DNA from: Inhella inkyongensis
GTDB lineage: Bacteria > Pseudomonadota > Gammaproteobacteria > Burkholderiales > Burkholderiaceae_C
Length of the DNA: 64,000 nucleotides
Direction: 5' to 3'
Assembly: GCF_005952805.1 (NCBI RefSeq)
Contig: NZ_CP040709.1
Coordinates: 310,001 to 374,000, forward strand
Shown here: piece by piece, positions 37,526 through 47,099 of the stretch
Position numbering within the stretch: the stretch's first letter is position 1
Layout: the number at the start of each line of letters is the position of its first letter
Translations under genes and position numbers: made by a program
Notes under the pieces: generated by a model
What the model was told of the DNA's origin: nothing
What the model saw: the letters and a program-made list of their open reading frames with translations, nothing else
Databases searched by the model: none

Positions 37526-40500
37526 TGCACTTCTCCGGTTTGCAGGTACGACGGCGCGGCGCCGTTCAGGTGGGGTGGCCTTGCTGGGGGCTCGTCATCG
37601 AGCGGTTCGGCGGGAAGCCGCGCCAGTGCTGGCGTTGCGAGCGATGACCCCGGCCGCGAAGCCCCCGCGACGAGAGCGCGTTGGGGCCGCGTTGACCCCG
37701 CGAACTCCACCCCTGCCCCCCGCGAACTCGCCGTCGTAGTCGCGGCTTCGGCCCCGGCTTCCAGCGCTTCGAGCTGCAGCGCGCCCACGTCGATGAGCCC
37801 GGCCAGGCGCGGCCGGTGCTCGTCGGCCGAACCGTCGAACAGCAGCTCGTACTCGAACGACTGGCCCCGCATGCCGCGATGCACCAGCAGGTATTCCATC
37901 GCCGTGAGGCGCTCCAGGTGCAGCCGGCACTGCGTGTCCGAGGCGCCTGCTGCGCGGCGCACCTCGGCGCGGCTGAAGCGGACGGCGCGCGGCTCGATGC
38001 TCTGCTCGACGGCCTTGGCCTGCACCAGGTGCTGCACGATGGCCAGCAGCTTGCGGGTCTGCGGCGGCAGCTCGTCCAGGGACCGGCCGAGCACCTCGTG
38101 CGCCAGGGCGTTGGCCTGCTCGATGTCGGCCAGCGTGACTTCGACGTACTCGATGACCTGGCCGCCGACGCTGGCCGTGCGCACCGGCCGCTGATGCTGG
38201 TGCAGTAGCGCGAGCACGTCCATCAGCGCCAGGTACTTGCCGTGGTCGCGGCGCGTGCGCGTGCGGTCATCGAGGAAGGTCAGGCGGTCGGCGTAGGGGT
38301 TCACGACGGCGAGCGGTCGCAGCAGGCGCTGGGCGTTGCGGTGCAAGGCCAGCACCTCGCGTTTGTGCTGCTTGGCGATGAGCCCATCGAGCGTGCGGCC
38401 GAGCCGCTGCTGCCGGTGGATAGCAGCGGTCTGCTCGCGGCCTTCGTCCACGCTGAGCACGAGGCAGCGGTTCATCAGCTCTTCGTCGATGTCGATGGCC
38501 GTCGTCGTGAGGAACAGCATCACCGGGCCGCACACCTTGTACTGCTGCGTGACCAGGTTGCCGGCCGCGTCGGTGCCCGTGCTGGCGATGGTCAGCTCGC
38601 CTTCGCTCTGCAGGAGCTTCAAGGCGTAGGCCGCGCGGTGCGCGCCTTCCTCTTCGCTGATGGCGAGCACCTTGTGCTGCAGGTTCGTCTCGCCCATGTA
38701 GAACAGGGCTTGCCCCGTCAGCGCAGAGAACTGCACGCGCTCTTCCTCGGGCACGAAGGCCAGCACGGCATCCATCAAGCTGGACTTGCCCGCCGCACTG
38801 CTGCTCTGGATGACGACCGCGAGCGGGCGGTCGAGCTTGCGGCTGGTGGCCGCGAGGTAGCCCATGAGCTTATTCACGCGCTCGCCCACGACGCCGCAGG
38901 CCTCGAAGTCGGCCAGGATGCGCTGCAGCAGGTCCGGGCTCTTGAGCAGGTCCAGCGCCGCGAGCTCTTCGGCCTCGCTCAGCTCGGGCACCTGCGGCTC
39001 GGTCTTCGTCGCGGCCTTGATGCGCTCTTCCTGCAGCGCTTCGAGCTTCAAGAGGATGCGACCGATGTCAGTCTTGAGCACCTCGTCGCGCACGGCCAGT
39101 TCCTTGGCCGCCGCCGCGAGGTAGTGCGCGCGGTGCCGCGCGCTGTACAGGTCCACCGTGTCCACGTAGTAGGCGTCGCCGCACGACACCAGCAGATTGA
39201 CCTTCATCGTCTCGAAGGCCAGGTTCTTGGCCAGGCCGCGAACGCGCCAGCGGCGTTCGCCCAGGGCCAGCACCACCTCGTCATCCTTGACCTGCACCGG
39301 CAGTTCGGGCGTGGGCGGTGCGCTCGGCGCAGGAGGCGACGCCGGCACGGCCGGCGCAGCGGCTGAGGAAGGAAGTTCCGGCATGGGCACAGGCGCAGCC
39401 GCTTCGACCTCGATGGCGACCTGCTCGCCAGGCAGCCGCGCAGGCGGCGTGCCGGCACCGAGCCAAGCGGCCTGGCGCACCAGCAGCGGCAGGCTCTTGG
39501 CGGCGGGCTGCACCTTGCGCGCGTATTCGTTGGCGTCGAGCCCCTTGGGGAACTGCACGCGGTAGCAGTCCACGCCCTGGGCCATCAGCGCCTCGGCCAG
39601 CTTCGCCGCGCCGCGCTCGCCCGCGTCGTCGCGGTCGAACGCGATGAGCACGCGCCGGGGGCGCCCGTCGATGGGACTGGCCAGCAGCGCACGCAGCTCG
39701 TCGGTCACGCCTTCGACGCCATACGCCGTCGTGACGTGGCGCAGGCCCGCGCACCAGAACGTCAGCGCGTCGATGAGCGACTCGCACACGATGACCTCTT
39801 CGCTGCCCTGCACGCCATCGAGGTTCCACACGCCGGCATGCGGGCCGGGCAGGTAGAGGTGTTTGGGCGTGCCAGGACGCAGGTTGTCCAGCAGCTTGCG
39901 GCCGTACACCTCGACCACGTTGCCCGCCGCGTCGAACACCGGGATGACCAGGCTGCCCGTCAGGTGCTCGTGGCCGCTGTCGCGGTAGATGCCGATGCGT
40001 TGCAGCTTGGTCCGCAGCTCGTTGCCGGCGACGCGGTTGCGCTCGGGCAGCCGCAGGCCCAAGGTGCGGTTGGCGTAGCCCAGGCGGAAGCGCGCGACGG
40101 CCTCGGGGTCGCCGATGCCGCGCGCCTGCAGGTAGGCCAGCGCCTCGGGCGCCTGCAGCAAGGTCTGGTGGTAGTAGTCGATGACCTGGCCGAGCAGGGT
40201 CTGCTCGTCGGCATCGAGCGCCACCGGTGGCGGCAGCGGGCGCGTGCGGCTGCGCTTGGGCGCGTCGCCCGCTTCAGCGGCTGAGGAAGGACCGGCTTTA
40301 AGCAGCTCGACGGCATGGCGGAAGCTCACACCCTGCATGCGCATCACCCAGTCGATGGGGCCACCGGCCGCGCTGCAGCCGAAGCAGTGCCAGAGGTTCT
40401 TCGCAGGCGTGACGACCAGGCTGGACGTGTCGTCGGCGTGGAAGGGGCAGCGGCCCAGCCAGTCCTTGCCGGCCTTCTTCAGCTCCACGCCGCTCTGCTG

Positions 40501-40566
40501 CACGAGCTGCTGCACGTCGATGTCGGTTTTCAGGCGCTCAAGCTCGGTGTCGGGGATGCGGGCCAT
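37522..40566 (-). CDS. CHC2/TOPRIM primase-ATPase (copy 2)
   Basis: 1014 residues, identical to the protein at 25875-28919: CHC2 zinc finger, TOPRIM and C-terminal P-loop ATPase all intact. The ATG at 40566 is chosen by the same argument. Overlaps the recombinase start by 4 nt. Confidence 0.88.
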   Translation of the reverse strand: MARIPDTELERLKTDIDVQQLVQQSGVELKKAGKDWLGRCPFHADDTSSLVVTPAKNLWHCFGCSAAGGPIDWVMRMQGVSFRHAVELLKAGPSSAAEAGDAPKRSRTRPLPPPVALDADEQTLLGQVIDYYHQTLLQAPEALAYLQARGIGDPEAVARFRLGYANRTLGLRLPERNRVAGNELRTKLQRIGIYRDSGHEHLTGSLVIPVFDAAGNVVEVYGRKLLDNLRPGTPKHLYLPGPHAGVWNLDGVQGSEEVIVCESLIDALTFWCAGLRHVTTAYGVEGVTDELRALLASPIDGRPRRVLIAFDRDDAGERGAAKLAEALMAQGVDCYRVQFPKGLDANEYARKVQPAAKSLPLLVRQAAWLGAGTPPARLPGEQVAIEVEAAAPVPMPELPSSAAAPAVPASPPAPSAPPTPELPVQVKDDEVVLALGERRWRVRGLAKNLAFETMKVNLLVSCGDAYYVDTVDLYSARHRAHYLAAAAKELAVRDEVLKTDIGRILLKLEALQEERIKAATKTEPQVPELSEAEELAALDLLKSPDLLQRILADFEACGVVGERVNKLMGYLAATSRKLDRPLAVVIQSSSAAGKSSLMDAVLAFVPEEERVQFSALTGQALFYMGETNLQHKVLAISEEEGAHRAAYALKLLQSEGELTIASTGTDAAGNLVTQQYKVCGPVMLFLTTTAIDIDEELMNRCLVLSVDEGREQTAAIHRQQRLGRTLDGLIAKQHKREVLALHRNAQRLLRPLAVVNPYADRLTFLDDRTRTRRDHGKYLALMDVLALLHQHQRPVRTASVGGQVIEYVEVTLADIEQANALAHEVLGRSLDELPPQTRKLLAIVQHLVQAKAVEQSIEPRAVRFSRAEVRRAAGASDTQCRLHLERLTAMEYLLVHRGMRGQSFEYELLFDGSADEHRPRLAGLIDVGALQLEALEAGAEAATTTASSRGAGVEFAGSTRPQRALVAGASRPGSSLATPALARLPAEPLDDEPPARPPHLNGAAPSYLQTGEVQ

Positions 40567-40637
40567 CGGTATTTCCCAGTGCGTTGCTCGGTCTTTGGTC
40601 CAACAGGACGGAGTAAATAAATAACTCCACATCAGGA

Positions 40638-40654
40638 TACTCTATCGTAGAGTA
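40638..40654. promoter_or_regulatory. 17-bp palindromic operator (copy 2)
   Basis: The same perfect 7+3+7 palindrome as at 28991-29007, between the divergent primase and XRE genes of copy 2. Two copies of both operator and repressor raise repressor dose together with target number. Confidence 0.65.
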
Positions 40655-40702
40655 CGAACAAGGCACCGAGACGCTTTGCCCCTTCAGGCCGGACCTAAGC
40701 TG

Positions 40703-41098
40703 ATGCACACCACAACCCCTCCCACCCCGGCCGTGAACGTCAAGGACGAGTCTTTCTTCAAGGAGTTGGGCCAGCGCATCGCCTTGGCCCGCAAGGAACA
40801 CAACATCACGCAGGTGCAACTGGCCGCCACGCTGGGCATCGCCCAGCAGACGCTGGCGCACTACGAGGGCGGGCGGCTGCGCCTGCCGGCCTCGCTGCTG
40901 CCCGCGCTGTCGCAGGAGCTGCAGACGCCGGTCGATGTGCTGCTGGGCCAGCCGGCCAGCGCCAAGGCTCCGGCCAAGCGCGGCCCGACGCCGCGCCTGC
41001 AGCAGCGCCTGGAGCGCCTGGCGCAGTTGCCGCTGCCGCAGCAGCGCCTGGTGATGAACATGCTCGACGCCGCTCTCGGTCAGCAGCCCACTCGCTGA
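40703..41098 (+). CDS. XRE-family element repressor (copy 2)
   Basis: 131 residues, identical to 29056-29451; intact HTH. Convergent with the copy-2 relaxase across the terminator-like hairpin at 41128-41147. Confidence 0.85.
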   Translation: MHTTTPPTPAVNVKDESFFKELGQRIALARKEHNITQVQLAATLGIAQQTLAHYEGGRLRLPASLLPALSQELQTPVDVLLGQPASAKAPAKRGPTPRLQQRLERLAQLPLPQQRLVMNMLDAALGQQPTR

Positions 41099-41127
41099 CC
41101 CGCCGCACCTTCTTTAGCGGCTGAGGA

Positions 41128-41157
41128 AGCCCCGCGTGAGCGGGGCTGGGGCAGCGC
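41128..41157. terminator. bidirectional terminator (copy 2)
   Basis: AGCCCCGC/GCGGGGCT stem with a GTGA loop, identical to 29481-29510, between the convergent XRE and relaxase genes. Confidence 0.65.
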
Positions 41158-41176
41158 TTTGTCTTTTTAAGAAGCT

Positions 41177-43804
41177 CTACGCACCGAGCGCCATCTCTCG
41201 CGAGGCCTGCTTGTCCTTCTCCGGCTGCAGATCGAGCGCGGCGGTCTTGCCGTCCTCGCGGCTGAGCGTCTCAGGCAGGCGCTGGGCATCGTCGGTGTAG
41301 ATCCTCACCTCGTGGGTGGCGCGGCTGATCGCCACATAGTGGCTGGCCTCGTTGCCGGCGCCGCTCGCGGCCGGCGACTCGATCAGCACGCGCCCGCAGG
41401 TCTGGCCCTGGGCTGCGTGCACGGTCTGGCAGTAGCCGTGCTCCAGGTACAGCGGCTTGTCCGGGTCGAGCACCAGGCGCGAGCCGTCGAGCTTTTCCAG
41501 AAGGAGGCGGTCGGACTCGACGGCCAGCACCGTGGCGCGCTCGCCGTTGACGAAGCCCTGGGCGTAGTCGTTGCGGGTGAAGCGCACCAGGTCGCCCTCG
41601 GCCAGCTCGCGCTCGTGCCGCGTGAAGCCGCTCATGTGCGGCTGGTTCACCGGCCGCCACTCCACGCGCTCGCCGTCTGCGCGCTCCAGCGTCACCACCC
41701 CGGCGCGGCCGTCCACCACGGTGGCCAGCTCGCCGCGCTGCAGGCCCAGGGCCTTGTAGTCGCGGTCTGCCCGCACCATGTCGCCGGCCTCGTAGCTCAC
41801 CGTGCGCAAGGCCTGCGCCTCGGTGAGGTTCTTGCCGCTGAGGGTGGGCAACACCTGGCCCTGGCCGGCGCGGCCCAGCGCCTGGCGCACCTCGCGGTTG
41901 ATGGCCTCGCGGTTCTGGTTGGTCCCGGCCACGACCAGTGTGGCGGCGCGCTCGTCTCGGGTCAGCGCGGCATAGTCCCGCGCGATGCCCTGGTGCCGCT
42001 CGCGATGGTCCACGATCTCGACCACGCTGGCGCGCAGCCGGGCCAGCGAGCCGGCCGTGTCGCCGGCCGCCGCCAGCTCGACGGCGCGCTTGAGTTCGGG
42101 CTCCTGCTGGCGCTGGATCTCCTGCAATTGCGCGCAGGCCATGCCCGCCTGCTGCAACTGCGCGAACGGCCGGCCCGCCTGCACGGCCTTGAGCTGCTGG
42201 GTGTCGCCGACCAGCAGCACGCGCGATCCAGCCTGGTCTGCTGCCTTGAGCAAGGCGTGCATGTCGCGGGCGCTGACCATGCCGGCCTCGTCGAGCACCA
42301 CCAAGGTTTTGTCATTGAGGCCGGGGTATTGGCGCGTGGCCAGCGCCGCCAGGGTCTGGCTGTCCATGCCGCTGCGGCCCAGCTCGCGGGCGGCACTTGC
42401 GGAAGGGGCGACGCCGACGAGCTGCAGGCCGCGATCCTCGGCCAGCTCGCGCACCGCGCGCAGCGCCGTGGTCTTGCCGGTGCCGGCGCCGCCCTGCACG
42501 CCGCTCACTCGGTCCTGCCCGGCCAGCACATGCGCGACCACGCCGCGCTGGTCCTCGTTGAGCTTGCTGTGCGCCAAGGACTGCTGCACGGCCTCCCGGC
42601 TCATCAGCGGCGCCACCTGGCCGCGCCCGGTGGCCTCCATCGAGAGGATCTCACGCTCGCGCTGCTGGGCCTGCGGGGTCGTGAAGCGCTCGGCGTGCTC
42701 GGCCGCACCCCGGACCAGCTCGCCGCGCTGCACGGCCTGCTCGATGGCCGTGCGGATCGCGGCCAGATCGGTCTGGCCGGTGCCGCGCTCCAGCGCCGCG
42801 CGCTCGATGTCCACGCGCTGCACCACGGCCTCGCGCTCCATCAGGTGCGCGGCGGCATAGCGCACGGCCTGGTCGGCGGCCTGCGAGCGCGCCTGGGTCA
42901 GGGCCGTCTCATCCCGCGCCACCGGCGCCGTGGAGCGGTTCAGGTGCAGGCCGGCCGCCGCCGCGCGCTCGCGCCACTCGGCCAGCAGCGCGCCACGGTC
43001 GTGGCCTTCCTTGCCCTGGCGGGTCTGCAGCGCCGCAACTTGCAACTGGCGAGCGCTGGCGTCTTCGCGGCTCAGGCCCTGGGCCTGCAAGGCCTGCTCG
43101 ATCATCTGCGAGCGGTTGCTGAAGGCCTTGACCTGCTCGGCGCCGACGTGGGCCAGCTCGAAGCGGCCATCGGCATGGGTCACGCGCAGCTCGTAGCCCA
43201 GGGCCTGCACCTCCTTGGCCAGTTCGCTGCGGTAGTAGGCCCCGAGCCACATCTTGTTGCGGTACAGCGGCTCGTTGTCGAGCGCACGCCACTGGCCATC
43301 GGTGCGCTGGGTGACGTTCAAGACCACGGCGTGGGTGTGCAACTGCGGATCGGCCGCGCGGCTGAGGTCGTGTCGGAACTGCGCCACGGCGAGCACGCCG
43401 GTGGTCTGGCGGCTGGTCACGCCGCCCTCCGTCACGCGGCAGGCGGCCAGGGTTTCAGCTTTTTCGAGGGCACGGGTTACGGCGGTTTCGTGGGCCTGCA
43501 GCAGCCGTGTGTCGCCATCGACCAAGGCCTGCAGCGACACGCTCTTGGGGGCGCTGAAGGTCATGTCGGTGCCGCCCCGGCGGCCGCTGCCTTCGCCGGC
43601 ATGGTGCAGTTGCACGCCGTTGGGCAACCGGCCATCGAGCAGGGCGCGGAAGTCCTCGCCCTTCACTTCGCCGCTCAGGCCCAGCTCGGCGGCGGCCTGG
43701 CCGCTCCACTGGCTGGGGCTGCGATCTCGGGAGTAATAGTCGTCGGCCTGTTCGTAGTACTGGCCGGCATGGGCGCTGTTGGCCACGTTGGACATGGAGA
43801 GCAT
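41177..43804 (-). CDS. MobF relaxase-helicase (copy 2)
   Basis: 875 residues, identical to 29530-32157. Both Tyr pairs, the His triad and the helicase motifs are intact, so both tandem copies are potentially mobilizable. Confidence 0.94.
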   Translation of the reverse strand: MLSMSNVANSAHAGQYYEQADDYYSRDRSPSQWSGQAAAELGLSGEVKGEDFRALLDGRLPNGVQLHHAGEGSGRRGGTDMTFSAPKSVSLQALVDGDTRLLQAHETAVTRALEKAETLAACRVTEGGVTSRQTTGVLAVAQFRHDLSRAADPQLHTHAVVLNVTQRTDGQWRALDNEPLYRNKMWLGAYYRSELAKEVQALGYELRVTHADGRFELAHVGAEQVKAFSNRSQMIEQALQAQGLSREDASARQLQVAALQTRQGKEGHDRGALLAEWRERAAAAGLHLNRSTAPVARDETALTQARSQAADQAVRYAAAHLMEREAVVQRVDIERAALERGTGQTDLAAIRTAIEQAVQRGELVRGAAEHAERFTTPQAQQREREILSMEATGRGQVAPLMSREAVQQSLAHSKLNEDQRGVVAHVLAGQDRVSGVQGGAGTGKTTALRAVRELAEDRGLQLVGVAPSASAARELGRSGMDSQTLAALATRQYPGLNDKTLVVLDEAGMVSARDMHALLKAADQAGSRVLLVGDTQQLKAVQAGRPFAQLQQAGMACAQLQEIQRQQEPELKRAVELAAAGDTAGSLARLRASVVEIVDHRERHQGIARDYAALTRDERAATLVVAGTNQNREAINREVRQALGRAGQGQVLPTLSGKNLTEAQALRTVSYEAGDMVRADRDYKALGLQRGELATVVDGRAGVVTLERADGERVEWRPVNQPHMSGFTRHERELAEGDLVRFTRNDYAQGFVNGERATVLAVESDRLLLEKLDGSRLVLDPDKPLYLEHGYCQTVHAAQGQTCGRVLIESPAASGAGNEASHYVAISRATHEVRIYTDDAQRLPETLSREDGKTAALDLQPEKDKQASREMALGA

Positions 43805-43826
43805 GGGAAGTCCTTTTCTTGTTCGG

Positions 43827-45071
43827 TCACTCGACGATGGCGACCAGGTGGGCGGGCCGCGCCCTCGGGGTCAGCGCGATGCGCCGCGCGGGCTGCGCGC
43901 CGGCCAGGCACAGGAAGGCCGTAAGGTCGGGCAGCTCGGCCAGCTCCGCCGGCAGCACGACGCGCTCGCGCACGCGCTGGATGGCCACGCTCTGGCTCGA
44001 TCCGCTGGCGCCCCGGCTGCGGCTTTGCTGGGCGCGGTCCACCTCGCGCTCACCGAGGGCGCGGCTGAAGGTTTCGCAGGTGTCGGGGTCGGCCTTGGCC
44101 AGGCCGAACACGGCCAGGTTGCGGAAGCACGAGCGCAGCACGATGGCGCTTTCTCGACCGTAGAGGCGCTCCAGTTGGGCGGTGCTCTGGATGCCCGCGA
44201 CGCAGCACAGGCCGTGCTTGCGGCCCTTGGTCAGCGCGGCTTCCAGGCTGCCGATCTTGCCGATGCTGGGCAGCTCGTCGAGCAGCAGCCACAGCCGCCG
44301 CTGCGGGTCGGGCGCCAGGCTCAGCGTGGCCGTGCAGACGATGTCCACCCAGGCCGCGATCAGCGGGGCCAGCGAGGCGGTCATGTCTTCGCGCCAGGTG
44401 ATGAACAGGCGCTTGGCCGCCTGCCCATCCGACTCGACCCACTGGCGCACGCTGAACGCGCCCGGCTGCAGGCTGTCGTAGGGCTTCAAGTGGCTGGAGA
44501 GCACGAAGCGGGTGGACGCCAACGCACGTGCCGCCTCCTTGTCGAAGAGGCCCGCCGCCGCAGTGCCGGCCACGAGCGTGTGCAACTTCTCCGCCGGCCA
44601 GATGGTCAGGGCCTCCAGCAGCGCAGCGGTGTCGCCCCGGCCATCGCGCAGCAGCGCACGCATGACCTCGGCAATGAGCACCTGCGAGTAGAAGTGCCAG
44701 GCCGCATCAGGCCCATGGCCATCGGGCACGATGGAGCGCGCGATCTTGTCGAAGTCGTAGGGCTTGCGGACTTCGTTGAACGGCGACCACCCTGGGGCGC
44801 GCTTGTCGAAGACGTTGAGCACCACGTCGCCAGGCTCGCCGAACTGGGCGAGGTACGCGCCATTGGGATCGACGATCACGGCGCGGTCGTCGCGGTCCGT
44901 GAGGCCGTCCAGCAGCTCAGCCACGGCGGTGGTTTTGCCGGTGCCTGTGCTGCCTGCCAGCAGCAGGTGCAGGGGCTCTTGATGCCAGGCCAGGGGCACG
45001 CCCCCGACCACGAGCGGCGCGCGCGTGGTCGCCGGCGCGGCGCCGGCGAGGTGTCTGATGAGGTTCATCAT
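43827..45071 (-). CDS. coupling-protein ATPase (copy 2)
   Basis: 414 residues, identical to 32180-33424; Walker A at 37-50 and WLLLDELPSIG intact. No membrane anchor of its own. Confidence 0.88.
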   Translation of the reverse strand: MMNLIRHLAGAAPATTRAPLVVGGVPLAWHQEPLHLLLAGSTGTGKTTAVAELLDGLTDRDDRAVIVDPNGAYLAQFGEPGDVVLNVFDKRAPGWSPFNEVRKPYDFDKIARSIVPDGHGPDAAWHFYSQVLIAEVMRALLRDGRGDTAALLEALTIWPAEKLHTLVAGTAAAGLFDKEAARALASTRFVLSSHLKPYDSLQPGAFSVRQWVESDGQAAKRLFITWREDMTASLAPLIAAWVDIVCTATLSLAPDPQRRLWLLLDELPSIGKIGSLEAALTKGRKHGLCCVAGIQSTAQLERLYGRESAIVLRSCFRNLAVFGLAKADPDTCETFSRALGEREVDRAQQSRSRGASGSSQSVAIQRVRERVVLPAELAELPDLTAFLCLAGAQPARRIALTPRARPAHLVAIVE

Positions 45072-45083
45072 CGCCGGCTCCCT

Positions 45084-45413
45084 TCACTCCTGAGCGTCGA
45101 TGACGCGCGCGCCACGGTGGTGGCGGTCGCCCCGGCGCAGACGCGAGCGGCCCAGCAGCCAGATGAACAGGCAGGCCGTCACCAGCGCGCCGATGGTCAT
45201 CGCCTGGGCGAGGATCACGCGCCACAGCGCATCGGTGCTGCCCCACATGGCCCAGGTGCTTGACGCCACCGTGCGCCAGTCGGCCTCGAAGACGAGATGC
45301 AGCAGGCCGGCCCAGGTGGCCAGGCCGAGCACCAGGGACAGCAGCAGGAACTGAACAAGGCGGCTGAAGAAGAGATGCACGGCGTGCATCCACGGGTCAT
45401 AGTAGTTGCTCAT
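45084..45413 (-). CDS. two-TM coupling-protein partner (copy 2)
   Basis: 109 residues, identical to 33437-33766, with the same 12-nt spacing to the genes on either side. Confidence 0.65.
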   Translation of the reverse strand: MSNYYDPWMHAVHLFFSRLVQFLLLSLVLGLATWAGLLHLVFEADWRTVASSTWAMWGSTDALWRVILAQAMTIGALVTACLFIWLLGRSRLRRGDRHHRGARVIDAQE

Positions 45414-45425
45414 CTGCGGCTCCTC

Positions 45426-45764
45426 TTAGCTGCGGGGTTGGGCGGTCTGCGCGGCGAGCTGGTGGGCCACGCGGCTGACGATCTGGGCATTGCTCTGCAT
45501 GCACAGCTCGCGCAGCAGCAGGCGCATCTCGACCAGGGTGCGCTGGGTGTCGTGGTCCAGCGTGCCGGGCTGCGGTGCGGCCTGGGTGGCGCTGATCGAG
45601 GCCTCGATGCGGGCCAGGGCTTCGGCGGTGCTGACGGCCTGAGCGTGCTGCTGCAGCAGCTCGCGGACGTGGGTGTTGAGGCGCTTGCCGGCGCTACCGG
45701 CTTCGGCCAGGAGGGTCGCGTAGAGGCCTTCCGGCACGCGGGTCTTGAGGAATTTGTCGGTCAT
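45426..45764 (-). CDS. TrwA-like RHH protein (copy 2)
   Basis: 112 residues, identical to 33779-34117; first gene of the copy-2 mob operon. Confidence 0.78.
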   Translation of the reverse strand: MTDKFLKTRVPEGLYATLLAEAGSAGKRLNTHVRELLQQHAQAVSTAEALARIEASISATQAAPQPGTLDHDTQRTLVEMRLLLRELCMQSNAQIVSRVAHQLAAQTAQPRS

Positions 45765-46236
45765 GTTTTGTCCTTTGCTGTCAGTGGGTTGCGGCGCTTG
45801 TGGTCGCGCTGTGGTCTGCCTCGCTCGGGGCCGTGGTCAGCGCGAAGCCGCGCCAGTGCTGGGTTTGCGGCCGGCAGGCCGCGCAATCGACGATTGCGTC
45901 AGGTGTGGGTACCTGTTTTGGGCCGCCGATGAGCGGGCCAGCCTCGCGAGGACGCGCACGGCGGAGCCGCTGGCAGATGCGCAGCGGGCGATGGATCGGA
46001 GCGGTGTGGGTCATGGGAAGTCGGGTTTTGGGGTCGGTCGGCCGGCGTCGATCCCCGAAGGGATTGATGTCGGAACTGCTGAGCGCGCGTAGGCGCTCCC
46101 GGTCGCTTGGGCAAGCCGGCGGTGGTCTTGGAGGGAGTCGCGCAGCAGGGCCTGGCGCGGCGCGAGCGAGGGCTCGGCCGACCACGGCGCAAGAGGCGAT
46201 GGGGCGTGAACGGACGTGCCGAAGCAGCACGAGCGA
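45765..46236. other. noncoding stretch upstream of the mob operon (copy 2)
   Basis: Copy of 34118-34589: no supportable gene; holds the operon promoter and the putative oriT repeats. Confidence 0.6.
45882..45915. other. candidate oriT inverted repeats (copy 2)
   Basis: The same two adjacent stems as 34235-34268. A second oriT in direct orientation would let relaxase-mediated strand transfer also delete or duplicate one unit. Confidence 0.35.
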
Positions 46237-46742
46237 GAGCACGCGTTGAGAGACGCACGAGGTAGTCGTGCGCCACGAGGCCGGAGAGGCCGTTCGGGAC
46301 GAACTCGCGCCACCGGCCGCTACAGGCGTCCGGACGGAGGTTCGTGTGGGAAGTCCAGCGTCGTGGGCGACCTGTGGCCGGCGAGGTCAGGCAGCCTTGC
46401 GGGCGCACCTGTCCTGTCGGTCACGGGATGCGGCTATGCACATCCAGTCGCCCCACAGCGGGGACTTGTTGCGCCAGGGTTCAGCCTGGCGGTGGCCCGA
46501 GGGCCTTTGAGAGGCCGCGGCGGAGCGCGGCAAGGTGGCTTTGCCCCGAAGGGCTCGGCGTTGGGGCTGAACCACCCCAGCGCTCAGGCCACGGTGGTCA
46601 GGTTGCTGAGTACGTCAGCTCGTTGTCATTGCCCGGCCAGTGTGCCACAGGCGTGAGCGGCTTCTGGGCCGGTCGCGCTGTGGAAGGCGGGATTGATAGA
46701 GGAATTTGCAGGGGCGGCTGACCACGGGCGTGGGCGGTGCAC
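46237..46742 (-). ncRNA. hairpin-array noncoding element, candidate structured RNA (copy 2)
   Basis: Identical to 34590-35095. In this copy it lies downstream of the tip-immunity unit that is joined to the complete rhs gene, so it belongs to the live toxin locus. Confidence 0.45.
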
Positions 46743-46834
46743 AGGGCTTAAAACTGCAGGCCTGACACCCGCCCCCGAACCCCAGCCAAACGAAGGCCAG
46801 CGGCTTAGCGGCTAAGGGTGGGGCCAGATGCGAC

Positions 46835-46858
46835 AAGGCCCGCTGGGTGGCGGGCCTT
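46835..46858 (-). terminator. terminator of the rhs-immunity transcript (copy 2)
   Basis: Perfect 9-bp stem with a 6-nt loop, identical to 35188-35211. It closes the transcript of the complete rhs gene and its Cys-rich partner. Confidence 0.6.
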
Positions 46859-46889
46859 GTTCACGGGCCATGCACGAGCTGCTGAGTTT

Positions 46890-47099
46890 TTAGACCCAGG
46901 GGCGAGGCCACTTGTCCTTCTTAGCAATCTCTCGAAGATCAGATACGCAGTCCATGCATATCGGGCTCAGTTGTCTGGGGAATATCTTGGAATGAAGGTA
47001 CTGCGTCAGTAAAAGTCTCTGACACAAGGCGCATCTTCCCCCCTCGTCGGGCATGAACTCCTCGCCACTCTTCGCGCATTTGAAGGGCATCGTCGTCAT
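46890..47099 (-). CDS. Cys-rich zinc-ribbon-like protein, putative immunity for active Rhs tip A (copy 2)
   Basis: 69 residues, identical to 35243-35452. Here it is directly coupled (ATGA) to the complete rhs gene and is the only candidate to protect the cell from tip A. Cys 8, 23, 26, 48 and 51 are intact. Confidence 0.65.
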   Translation of the reverse strand: MTTMPFKCAKSGEEFMPDEGGRCALCQRLLLTQYLHSKIFPRQLSPICMDCVSDLREIAKKDKWPRPWV

